Assembly: GCF_017982655.1 (NCBI RefSeq)
Contig: NZ_JABXYX010000004.1
Span: forward strand, 14,998-78,997
Direction of reading: 5' to 3'
Source: Brasilonema sp. CT11
Lineage (GTDB): Bacteria; Cyanobacteriota; Cyanobacteriia; Cyanobacteriales; Nostocaceae
Length of the DNA stretch: 64,000 bases
Part shown: piece by piece, positions 45,523 through 52,919 of the stretch
Position numbering within the stretch: position 1 is the stretch's first letter
Layout of the letters: each line of letters starts with the position of its first letter
Notes under the pieces: generated by a model
Told to the model about the DNA's origin: nothing
What the model saw: the letters and a program-made list of their open reading frames with translations, nothing else
Databases searched by the model: none
Made by a program: the position numbers and the translations under genes

Positions 45523-46374
45523 TTACTCAATCAGGATTGCTCCAGACTGAACAGAGGTTTCAACTCCCCTAGCGTTTCTTGACTTCTGTTTAGAAGTCTT
45601 GCTTCCCCCATGCCCTGAGGTAGCAATTTTTTCTTTGCCCTTACGAAGTATGTTGATTGCAGCAGCATAGTCACGTTGCAGAACACAACCACATTTACAG
45701 GTGTGCGTCCTGGTTGATAGTGACTTCTTGACCATCATGCCGCATCGTGGACACTCCTGTGAAGTGTAGTGAGGTTCCACAGCCAGTGCCACCTTCCCAC
45801 ACTTATTGGCAAAGTATTCTAGATAGCTCCGAAACTGCCGCCATCCAGCATCATTGATACTTTTTGCCAGATGGTGATTACGCACCATATTTCTAACCTG
45901 CAAGTTTTCATAGACGCATAAGTCGTTAGACCGCATGACGTGACGCGCCCTTGATTTGGCGTGTTCGGTACGTTGTCTACTTATCTTTAGGTGTTTGCGT
46001 GCGTATCTGTTTCGAGCTTTTTTTCTTCCGTTTGTGCCTTTTTGCTTCTTGTAGATTCTCCTTTGAGCGTGTTTGATTTGTTTCTGGGCTTTACGCAAGA
46101 AACGAGGATTGGGTTCATGATATCCGTTTGAGTCCGTGTAGAAATGTTCCAAGCCAAAGTCTAAACCAATTTCTTGACCAGTGGATTGAACCTCTTGTTT
46201 GCATTCGACATCAATACAAAATTGGACAAAAAACCCATCTGCACGGCGTACAATCCTAACTCGTTTGATGGATTTGACAGGATATGTGTGTATATCCCAC
46301 TTACCCATTAGCTTGAGTTCACCAATCTCTTTTTTATCAGTGAAGTTGATTCTACGTTTTGTCGGATGTAGTGA
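45523..46374 (-). CDS. tnpB: TnpB exon 2 (RuvC nuclease core and zinc finger)
   Basis: The 283-codon 3' exon. RuvC residues are intact: Asp in IGLDFGLEHF, Glu in VYENLQ, Asp in LQRDYAAAINIL. The zinc finger CPRCG..CKCG lies between the last two. The approximate splice point (46374/46375) was chosen because the next codons restore the expected TnpB sequence (HPTKRRINFTDKKEIG) and because it lies just after intron domain VI; it could be off by a few bases. Joined to exon 1 the protein is about 400 residues, normal for TnpB. TnpB is an RNA-guided nuclease; the guide RNA would come from the 3' end of this exon and the adjacent element end (45449-45530). Confidence 0.85.
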   Translation of the reverse strand, partial: SLHPTKRRINFTDKKEIGELKLMGKWDIHTYPVKSIKRVRIVRRADGFFVQFCIDVECKQEVQSTGQEIGLDFGLEHFYTDSNGYHEPNPRFLRKAQKQIKHAQRRIYKKQKGTNGRKKARNRYARKHLKISRQRTEHAKSRARHVMRSNDLCVYENLQVRNMVRNHHLAKSINDAGWRQFRSYLEYFANKCGKVALAVEPHYTSQECPRCGMMVKKSLSTRTHTCKCGCVLQRDYAAAINILRKGKEKIATSGHGGSKTSKQKSRNARGVETSVQSGAILIE

Positions 46375-48782
46375 GATGAACTCAGCCGGACGGTCGCCCC
46401 TCCGACTGGTCTTCAAAACCGTGCTTGAGATTTTCACCTCACACGGCTCCTCAACAACTTGGTCTGCTATCACAGATACCTTACGTCTTTTGTATTGATG
46501 CTGCCATCTTCAGACGTTTTCTTATCGTGGCAATGTCGATGTAATAACTGCCAGTTTTTATATTCGTCCTTGCCACCCAAAGATTTGGGGGTGATATGGT
46601 CGATTTCTAGCAAGTCGTCAATTTTGAAGAATAACCCACAGTATGGGCATTTTCCCTTTTGCTTTTTAAGTAGAACTGCTACTTTAGTAGGCGTTTCGGG
46701 ATGTTCTCCTTTTCTAGTTGCCCAATAGATCCAATTCCCATCGTAGGGGCTAGAGTTTTCTCTTACTTTTGCGTGTCTTCTGATGGAGGTTTTAGCAGGG
46801 TTTGCCAACTCCCAACCATCAGGACTTTTAAAGTTCCAGTGTGCCTGCCAGTATTTCCTGACAATCCACCTCTTGCCTTTTCCAGGGTGTCTGCGGCTAG
46901 CCCATACCAGTAGTCTTTTAAACAGTAAGTGTTCAATGGTATCAAACGTGTCCTGACTGACCACTGTTGAGTAGTAGTTACACCATCCCCTAATAACAGG
47001 ATTTAATTTCTGTATTAGGAGACTTTGAGGTAACGCTATGTGAGCCTCAATGATTTCTACTAATCTTTTGTAATGGAGCTTTACCTTTTCTTTTGCCGGT
47101 GTGATGATAGTTTTGAAGCCTAATATTTGTTTCCTGGTATTTTTTGCGGAATTATGTTTCCCTGCCTTATGTTGGCGAATATTAAATCCTAGGAATTCAA
47201 ACCCAGCTACGCCTTCTACTTTTTCAAGTGTATGGGCTATCCGGGTTTTACTTGGCTTCAATTCTAATCCCATGTCTATTAGCCATTCTTCGGTAATCTG
47301 CCTGCATTCTTGGATAACGGATAAATCTCGGTGGAGAATTAGAAAATCATCGGCATATCTAATTACCTCTGGTTTCCAACTTCCATTGGTGTATCTAATT
47401 CCGTTTACTTTAATGAATTCGGGGTAATTTTCCCTAATTCTTGTTTCCAATCCATGTAAGGCGATGTTGGCAAGTAGCGGGGAAATAACCCCACCCTGGG
47501 GAGTTCCTTCTTCTGTAGGGAATAAGGTTCCTTTATCCATTACCCCGGATTTGAGCCATGCTTTAATAACACGCCTGAACTTGGGGAATGTGCCAATTTT
47601 TCTTAGAAGTGCTTGATGGTTGATTCGGTCAAAACATTTCGATATGTCGGCATCCAGGGCGTATTTTGGTACGAACCTAATGCTGTTAAATATTGCTGCG
47701 ACCGCATCATGACATGAGCGCCCTGGTCTGAAACCATAGCTGTTTTCTTCAAATTTGGCTTCCCATTCGGGTTCCAAAGCAAGTTTAGCTACGGCTTGTA
47801 ATGCCCTGTCGTTCATCGTCGGAATTCCAAGTGGTCTTGTTTCCGTTGTTCCGGGCTTGGGAATCCTTACCCTTCTGGTTGGATTGACCTTATGATTCAA
47901 CTCAAGATTGGAAACCAGTGTCAGTCTTTGTTCTGGAGTTAATGACTTTACTCCATCTACTCCGGCTGTTTTTTTTCCTTGGTTATCCTGAGTAACCCGA
48001 CGAACAGCGAGACATTTTGCAGACCAGGATTTCATCAACAGACGTTGGAGTCTATGGACTGTCTTGACATCACCACGATTAGAGGCTTGATAAATCCGCC
48101 TTTGAAGCTTGAAAATGTTCTTCTCTAGCTTTCGCCAGGGAATGTTTTTCCATTCATACATCGGTTGTAACGCCGTGTTCATGACTTTTTAACTTTACTT
48201 GGTAGCTTTATCTTCCAAACTGTCGTGTCTCCGTCTGCTTATCTCTAGCATTACCAAGAGCGTTTGCTTCTGAGACAATCCTGTCCTTCATAATGCTTGC
48301 GGTTGATACCTACTCAGGAAATCGACCTTTCCTGAGAGCTATTATGAGGATTATTTCGTTCCTAATAATCATTTGACGTTGTGTTTAGGGTGGTACTTTT
48401 CGCCGGGTTTGTTGGGGGTGAGTGCCAGTCGCGGTTGGAAACGCTGACCCCATATATCCTTTGCCTTTTGGCTCCAGCCTGTCAGCCTTATTTGGCTGGT
48501 TAACTTTAACGACGATTCAGGCGTACCTTCACGTTAGTTACCCATACACAGCTTTGATTGCAGGGATTCCACATTAGGCTTGCAGTTACCCGCTTTTAAC
48601 CCTTGCATTCCAGCATTGATGATCAGTCTCATACTGTAGGGTTATGCTGTCAACTCTTCACCAAGAGCGGTAGGAATTTCACCTACATGATTATTAAGTT
48701 GTCAATTCCAGTAGTTTTATAATCTACTTTTGGAATTGCCTCTCATCCTTGGATAAATCCATTTCGAGAGAACGAGTCGCAC
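46375..48782 (-). ncRNA. Group II intron (ribozyme plus internal maturase gene) inside tnpB
   Basis: The 5' end reads GTGCGACTCG (from 48782, reading leftward), the standard group II start, directly after codon TGG of exon 1. Domain V is clear at 46416-46449 (GAGCCGTGTGAGGTGAAAAT then CTCAAGCACGGTTTT). Domain VI follows, with the stem CAGTCGGA / TCCGGCTG. The maturase gene occupies domain IV. About 600 bases of ribozyme domains I-III lie at 48183-48782, which explains the absence of genes there. Splicing would restore tnpB. Confidence 0.88.
46470..48182 (-). CDS. ltrA: Group II intron reverse transcriptase/maturase with HNH endonuclease (LtrA-type)
   Basis: 570 residues. RT palm motif YADDFLIL (~275) and finger motifs GIPTMNDRALQ and LDADISKCFDRI are present. 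A maturase X region (RGWCNYYS, ~410) follows, then a C-terminal HNH with two CxxC-type clusters (CPYCG and HRHCHDKKT). All catalytic parts look intact, so the intron may retrohome. Stop at 46470 lies ~20 bp before domain V. Confidence 0.92.
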   Translation of the reverse strand: MNTALQPMYEWKNIPWRKLEKNIFKLQRRIYQASNRGDVKTVHRLQRLLMKSWSAKCLAVRRVTQDNQGKKTAGVDGVKSLTPEQRLTLVSNLELNHKVNPTRRVRIPKPGTTETRPLGIPTMNDRALQAVAKLALEPEWEAKFEENSYGFRPGRSCHDAVAAIFNSIRFVPKYALDADISKCFDRINHQALLRKIGTFPKFRRVIKAWLKSGVMDKGTLFPTEEGTPQGGVISPLLANIALHGLETRIRENYPEFIKVNGIRYTNGSWKPEVIRYADDFLILHRDLSVIQECRQITEEWLIDMGLELKPSKTRIAHTLEKVEGVAGFEFLGFNIRQHKAGKHNSAKNTRKQILGFKTIITPAKEKVKLHYKRLVEIIEAHIALPQSLLIQKLNPVIRGWCNYYSTVVSQDTFDTIEHLLFKRLLVWASRRHPGKGKRWIVRKYWQAHWNFKSPDGWELANPAKTSIRRHAKVRENSSPYDGNWIYWATRKGEHPETPTKVAVLLKKQKGKCPYCGLFFKIDDLLEIDHITPKSLGGKDEYKNWQLLHRHCHDKKTSEDGSINTKDVRYL

Positions 48783-49133
48783 CCATCCACTAGTTTTGTA
48801 CTCAACAGAACGGTTGTCGTGTTGAAAACGTGGGTATCCCTTTTTTCCTGATTTGTTGTTTTTACAGTTGTCGTAGAACCGAGAAATTGCAAGCCATGCT
48901 CTTTCAGCAGCAGCTTGCACCGCCATCGAGTTAAGTGCAGCAACAAAGGAAAAGTCAGCGCGTAGTACTGTTGAGTATCGGCTAATAGCAGCATTATTAA
49001 TATTGTCCTCTTTAGAAGAGTTCATCCAATACCGAATGCACTTATTTCTAACAAATTGAGTAGTCTTGATAGCTTCTTCAATTGCTTGATATTGTGCTTT
49101 TTTGCCTTTTGCCTTGCACTCTAAAACTAACAT
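48783..49133 (-). CDS. tnpB: TnpB exon 1
   Basis: 117 codons from ATG 49133 (MLVLECKAKGKKAQY, the usual TnpB start) to ..VEYKTSGW, where the intron begins. The frame read without splicing continues 22 codons into the intron and stops at 48717. Divergent from tnpA, with ~88 bp between the starts. Confidence 0.87.
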
Positions 49134-49221
49134 CGCTCGACCTCTTGACGATAAAACCAATATACTTCATTATGGTTGATATGTACAACTTATTGACCAT
49201 TAGTTGACTTAAACTTTAAAA

Positions 49222-49617
49222 ATGACGGGTGAATATCGACACAAAACAACATCTGTGACTTTGATTAATTACCATTTTGTTTGGATTCCTAAAAGACGCA
49301 AAAAAGTTCTTGTGGGCAACGTAGCTAAACGGCTAGAAGAATTGTTGTATGAAAAAACAAAAGAACTAGATTGTAAAATCATAGCTCTTGAAATCATGGA
49401 AGACCATGTACATTTATTTCTTTGTTGTCCACCAACTTTAGCGCCAGACCAAATAATGTTTAGACTTAAAGGATATACATCAAGAGTGCTTAGACAAGAA
49501 TTTCCACACCTATTAAAACTCCCTTCAATGTGGACTAGAAGCTATTTTTGTAGTACTGCTGGCAATGCGTCAAGTGAAACAATTAAAAAATATATCGCTA
49601 ACCAAAAGACAAGATAG
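49222..49617 (+). CDS. tnpA: TnpA, IS200/IS605 Y1 transposase
   Basis: 131 residues. HUH motif HVHLF (~67) and the catalytic Tyr in SSETIKKYI (~123) are present. The opening SVTLINYHFVWIPKRRK is characteristic. Length is normal, so single-strand transposition should be possible. Divergently arranged from tnpB. Confidence 0.92.
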   Translation: MTGEYRHKTTSVTLINYHFVWIPKRRKKVLVGNVAKRLEELLYEKTKELDCKIIALEIMEDHVHLFLCCPPTLAPDQIMFRLKGYTSRVLRQEFPHLLKLPSMWTRSYFCSTAGNASSETIKKYIANQKTR

Positions 49618-49733
49618 ACGGCAACTAAAGTTGCTACGCATTCATCCCACGGCTAAAAGCCGATGGGCTTTCTGCTCCCGTTCCTGTAAGCGTTTGACAT
49701 TTCGTTCTCCTTGGTGTTTTTATTTTTATGCTT

Positions 49734-49776
49734 ATAGTATGACTTAATAGACATATAAAATCTATGTAGATTGTGC
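49734..49776 (-). promoter_or_regulatory. Promoter cassette upstream of the gene start at 49700
   Basis: On the - strand: GGCACAAT near 49770, then GTCATACTATAA (49734-49745), then ribosome site AAGGAG and ATG 49700. It matches the cassettes at 45.03 kb and 51.05 kb, so the promoter was left behind when the IS605-type element landed at the start of the gene. Confidence 0.5.
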
Positions 49777-49796
49777 CACTTTAGGAGAGTGGTATT

Positions 49797-49820
49797 GGTT
49801 ATAGTAACGTTACGGTAACC
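49797..49820. repeat. Palindrome copy 12
   Basis: GGTTATAGTAACGTTACGGT then AACC; between the stop of the 81-residue gene (49842) and the promoter of the IS-interrupted gene. Confidence 0.92.
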
Positions 49821-49841
49821 GGGATCAAGGGTGCGATCTCG

Positions 49842-50087
49842 TCAATCTTCTACAGCTATAAGGATTCCAGTGTTTATAAGAGATTCTAGAAACTTTTTGC
49901 AGTTTTGGGTAGAAATCGATTGTGCTACATTTTCCCCATATGCGATCGCTGTCCGGTCACGAAAGTTCCGCATATAAGTTTTAAGATCGCATTCTTCCCA
50001 TTGACCCTTGAGGCTGGTAATAACCTCAACTGGGGATCGTCCTTCTATAACACGATGATCGGGATCATCTTTAACTTGGTACCTCAT
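49842..50087 (-). CDS. Small hypothetical protein coupled to the amidoligase
   Basis: 81 residues; its ATG overlaps the amidoligase stop. MRYQVKDDPDHRVIEGRSPVEVI.. suggests a compact alpha/beta protein with a long helix (SISTQNCKKFLESLINTGI). No known domain. Coupling to the amidoligase implies a joint role, for example as a partner or substrate. Confidence 0.6.
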   Translation of the reverse strand: MRYQVKDDPDHRVIEGRSPVEVITSLKGQWEECDLKTYMRNFRDRTAIAYGENVAQSISTQNCKKFLESLINTGILIAVED

Positions 50088-51019
50088 TATGCAACTCCTA
50101 CCAAATCGTTGGTTCCTAATGTAATTGTACGTTGGCTGTAGTAAGAGCGTAAATCTACGGTAGATGCGGAGGTTAATACGGCATTAAAGATTTTCAACCA
50201 ACCTTCTTTGCCTCGTAGATCAGCGTTGATCCCGTTTGCTTTTGCCCAAGCCTTAACGCTTTTGCTGTCAGCGAGTCCCAAACCTCGGTAAACCTCTTTT
50301 TTGATATCGGCTAATTTTGTAGGCGCAGTAATTGGTTGGCTTGTGGGGATCAAAGCTTCAAAGCGAGCGCGGAGGGTATTACAGTTAGCTGCGATCTCAG
50401 CATCTATTGAGCGAATTACAAAGCTTTGGATGAGTCGTACCCAGTTAGAAATTTTTTGCCCGTCTACGCTTCCGCTGTGTTGACGAAACTCGATTGTGCC
50501 GTGGCGTAAGTAAGATGCGATGTTCACTTTGTAATATCGGCTGTTGTTAAACACTTCTTCTAATATTTCTTGTACAGATGTGCATCTGCGTAATTTGGGT
50601 TGATTGATTCTGGCAATGCTTTGACAGTAGTAATTGTTATCGCCTCTACGGCTACCAGGCATAATCAGGTCAAATACCGCTTCGTTCTCGGCGTAGTTGA
50701 TGATTACTGATTTGATTTGGTTAAGTGTTAGACCTGCGGCATCTATGTGTATATGTACGCCACATTTTTTGTTAACCTTGCCTACTTGGTCTAGTACATT
50801 GCAAGCTGTGATGATTTCAGCGATCCCCTCTTCTCCTGTCAGCGGAGGAGAAACCAATTCATAGCCGCAGGAAGAATCAGTAATAACTTTCCAATATCCG
50901 CGCAAGCTGTGGTTATAGCCTTCAGCTACTGCGTTGATTCCTGCTTGGCGCAACTTGTCGGCGATCTCATCTAATTCCAAATCACTTACAAATTCAATTT
51001 CTACTCCGTAACGTCTCAT
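50087..51019 (-). CDS. Putative amidoligase (glutamine synthetase-like COOH-NH2 ligase)
   Basis: 310 residues. The opening YGVEIEF (4-10), SPPLTG (57-62), CGVHIHID (86-93) and TIEFRQHSGS (175-184) with a following NWVRLI are the hallmark motifs of the Amidoligase_2 family. They form the metal and ATP sites of a glutamine-synthetase-like fold. Such enzymes join carboxyls to amines, on peptides, cell-wall units or proteins, and are scattered in phages and plasmids with mostly unknown substrates. ATG 51019 follows AAGGAGAAAGG. Residues ~260-310 form an extra C-terminal part. Confidence 0.82.
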   Translation of the reverse strand: MRRYGVEIEFVSDLELDEIADKLRQAGINAVAEGYNHSLRGYWKVITDSSCGYELVSPPLTGEEGIAEIITACNVLDQVGKVNKKCGVHIHIDAAGLTLNQIKSVIINYAENEAVFDLIMPGSRRGDNNYYCQSIARINQPKLRRCTSVQEILEEVFNNSRYYKVNIASYLRHGTIEFRQHSGSVDGQKISNWVRLIQSFVIRSIDAEIAANCNTLRARFEALIPTSQPITAPTKLADIKKEVYRGLGLADSKSVKAWAKANGINADLRGKEGWLKIFNAVLTSASTVDLRSYYSQRTITLGTNDLVGVA

Positions 51020-51044
51020 TTGCCTTTCTCCTTGGTGGTTGTTT

Positions 51045-51096
51045 TCTATATTTATAGTATGCCCAAATAATCACATTGTTACTGTAATCCTTGTGC
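51045..51096 (-). promoter_or_regulatory. Promoter cassette of the amidoligase unit
   Basis: On the - strand: GGCACAAGG (near 51090-51096), then GGGCATACTATAAATA (51047-51062), ribosome site and ATG 51019. Third occurrence of the palindrome, GGCACAA, CATACTATAA order. Confidence 0.5.
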
Positions 51097-51120
51097 CACA
51101 ATCGAAGCAGGCACGAGGGT

Positions 51121-51144
51121 GGTTATGGTAACGTTACGGTAACC
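51121..51144. repeat. Palindrome copy 13
   Basis: GGTTATGGTAACGTTACGGT then AACC, upstream of the amidoligase promoter and downstream of the gene ending at 51201. Confidence 0.92.
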
Positions 51145-51200
51145 AAGAAAAAAAGAGAATGCGCATCCTCTTTCCACAATTTTTCCACATTAGTGTTAGC

Positions 51201-51515
51201 TTATCGCACAACAGAAGGGATCACTTTATCTAGCTCGCTGTGTATAGCTTTAATGGTTTCTGGAATTTCTTGTACTGGGGTATTGGCGATGCTCCAGCAG
51301 GGAGCCGCCCAAAGGGCGATCGCAATCACTGATTTGCAAAGCGCTTCAAGCTCCTGGTTTTGTGTTGCTTTGACTGTTATTTGCCAATTATAAGCCCAGT
51401 CTATTGCTAGGCGAATGTGTAGCTGAAAGTAGTTTATTCCATCTGCACCAACGTTGGTTAAAGCGGCGATCGCTTCTCTTAAGTGTTCGTGAACTCTCAA
51501 AAGATTATTGTCCAT
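51201..51515 (-). CDS. Helical hypothetical protein
   Basis: 104 residues, helix-rich (RVHEHLREAIAALTNVG.., LEALCKSVIAIALWAAP). No domain recognised. Overlaps the GIY-YIG gene by 11 bases, so translation is probably coupled. Confidence 0.6.
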   Translation of the reverse strand: MDNNLLRVHEHLREAIAALTNVGADGINYFQLHIRLAIDWAYNWQITVKATQNQELEALCKSVIAIALWAAPCWSIANTPVQEIPETIKAIHSELDKVIPSVVR

Positions 51516-52167
51516 CGTTTTTTAATTCCTTGATAGGTTGCATTTCCTGTGTTTGCTGTGTTTGGTGAACTATTGCAGATGAGATGACTGCGGAAGCGCT
51601 CAGTAACGCCAATAAGACCAAGATAATAAATCCTGCCGTGCTTTTATTAGGGAAGTTCGCTTTTTTGTTGGTTTTCAGACTATCCCCAATAAATTGATAA
51701 GCGAGATGAACCATCGGCATTTCCCAACGCCAAAAAACGAACCATTCTCCGTGCACTCGATTCCCTTTGAAACGTTTATGAAGCTTGCTTTCAATAGCAG
51801 CCATATCGTCAACTGCAATATATCTAATGCAGTCAATTGGACATGGGGCTTGCTGTCCATTTAACTCGATGTGGCGGCGCTTAGGGTTATTGGACTTGCC
51901 GATCTTGTATCGACACACAAGAGGAGAAAAAATTCCATAGAAGCCAATTGCTTTCATCAAGTACACATGCCCATCCTTGGCAGCTACTTCCGCAGGATAT
52001 CCGTAACGCTCCGTATAAGTTTCTAGTAATTCAGCAGCCAGTTCGCTGTCATCATTTGCTAATCTGTCAATCTCAAAAGAAACACTGGTAGATGTATTCC
52101 TTTTTGTCTTCAAGTAGATATTGTGGAGCTGCTTATCGTAACTTTTGGTGTTGTCAAAAATATACAT
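51505..52167 (-). CDS. GIY-YIG (T5orf172/Mug113-type) nuclease-like protein with C-terminal membrane anchor
   Basis: 220 residues. HVYLMKA (67-73) and YKIGKSNNPKRR (87-98) correspond to the GIY and YIG strands, with a catalytic-type Glu126 in IESKLHKRF and the GEWF motif (140-143). These match the T5orf172 branch. Residues ~178-200 are a clear transmembrane helix followed by a charged tail. A nuclease domain tethered to a membrane is unusual and could act on incoming DNA, for example to exclude other phages; that role is inferred. Confidence 0.78.
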   Translation of the reverse strand: MYIFDNTKSYDKQLHNIYLKTKRNTSTSVSFEIDRLANDDSELAAELLETYTERYGYPAEVAAKDGHVYLMKAIGFYGIFSPLVCRYKIGKSNNPKRRHIELNGQQAPCPIDCIRYIAVDDMAAIESKLHKRFKGNRVHGEWFVFWRWEMPMVHLAYQFIGDSLKTNKKANFPNKSTAGFIILVLLALLSASAVISSAIVHQTQQTQEMQPIKELKNDGQ

Positions 52168-52195
52168 TGTTTCCTTTAAGTATTTATTCTTTGTG

Positions 52196-52223
52196 CTCGT
52201 TACCGTAACGTTACGGTAACGAG
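52196..52223. repeat. Palindrome copy 14, perfect
   Basis: CTCGTTACC / GGTAACGAG around GTAACGTTAC; perfect 28-bp dyad, ending at the leader of the GIY-YIG gene (ATG 52167). GCACAA follows it directly on the - strand. Confidence 0.95.
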
Positions 52224-52287
52224 TGAACAGTTAGGCGGATGTACACAGAGTGTTTAAGCATGTGTCTAGGATTTACGCGCTAATCTT

Positions 52288-52698
52288 TTAATAAATACTG
52301 TCTTGAGCGCTTTGAAAGTCTAAGAAAGCTTGTTCGATGTCAACTGGGAGTTCGGAGCGTTTTTGAGTGGCGGCGATCGCTTCATCTAACAGTTGATTGT
52401 TAGATTCTTCGACTTGCTTTTGTGCTTTGAGTTCCCGAATCTGTTCCTTTAGGTTCTCAATGGTTGCGCTCATCTCTCTGTTTTCATGCTCTAACTTTTC
52501 AACATTATTCTTATTAAAGCGACTGCTAATGCCTGCATGAACAATAGCGTATTCCAAGGCAGCTTTTTGAGAACCAAATTGACGAATTAATTGGTCAAGC
52601 TTAGGTTTAAAGCTAGGGTCAATGCGAACAGTAACTTTAAAATAATTGTCTTCATAAACTCTGCGGCATTTTTGTGTAGAGGTCATTACTTCTTGCAT
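52288..52698 (-). CDS. RHH-like N-terminus with long coiled coil, hypothetical
   Basis: 136 residues. VTVRIDPSFKPKLDQLIRQFGSQ.. (~22-45) looks like a ribbon-helix-helix unit (strand, helix, helix). Residues ~62-100 form a coiled coil (VEKLEHENREMSATIENLKEQ). Ribosome site AGGA precedes ATG 52698. It could be a DNA-binding adaptor or regulator of the operon upstream. Confidence 0.6.
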   Translation of the reverse strand: MQEVMTSTQKCRRVYEDNYFKVTVRIDPSFKPKLDQLIRQFGSQKAALEYAIVHAGISSRFNKNNVEKLEHENREMSATIENLKEQIRELKAQKQVEESNNQLLDEAIAATQKRSELPVDIEQAFLDFQSAQDSIY

Positions 52699-52844
52699 AA
52701 TTTCCTGTTAGTAATTAACGAGTTTGTAGGATGGGTTTTGAGGGGTGCATGGTTCGCGCTCTTGCTTATTCTTATTGCGTGAATCGTTGCGTGAGAGGTG
52801 CGAGGGCTGGCGCGAGTTGAACGAAAGAATAAGGGTTTGAGGTT

Positions 52845-52908
52845 TGCACAAGGTGGTTCGCACAAACTACTTTTATCGCGGCGATAAAAAAATCTGCCTT
52901 GTGCGAAT
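52845..52908. terminator. Nested inverted repeat between the ATPase gene and the RHH-like gene
   Basis: Outer arms GCACAAGG / CCTTGTGC enclose an inner perfect hairpin TTTTATCGC / GCGATAAAA with no loop beyond a base pair. It lies 12 bp past the ATPase stop on the - strand. There is no clear T tract, so processing or attenuation is as likely as termination. Confidence 0.45.
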
Positions 52909-52919
52909 CTTGCGGATTT

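Larger units (their letters stand above)
45449..49699. mobile_element. IS200/IS605-type element with divergent tnpA and tnpB, tnpB split by a group II intron
   Basis: TTTGACA occurs just outside the left end (45442-45448) and again at the right end (49693-49699). This is the relation expected between a single-strand transposition target and the element's own right cleavage site. Both ends contain subterminal hairpins: CCCACGG with GCCGTGGG (45451-45498) and CATCCCACGGCT..AGCCGATGGG (49641-49670). No duplication is expected for this family. Length is 4251 bp, of which ~2.4 kb is intron. Confidence 0.82.

Noticed and set aside
46470-48182. Reverse transcriptase as part of a diversity-generating retroelement or defence RT
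   Set aside because: Maturase and HNH domains, a group II 5' end, and domains V and VI are all present, and no template/variable repeat pair is near.
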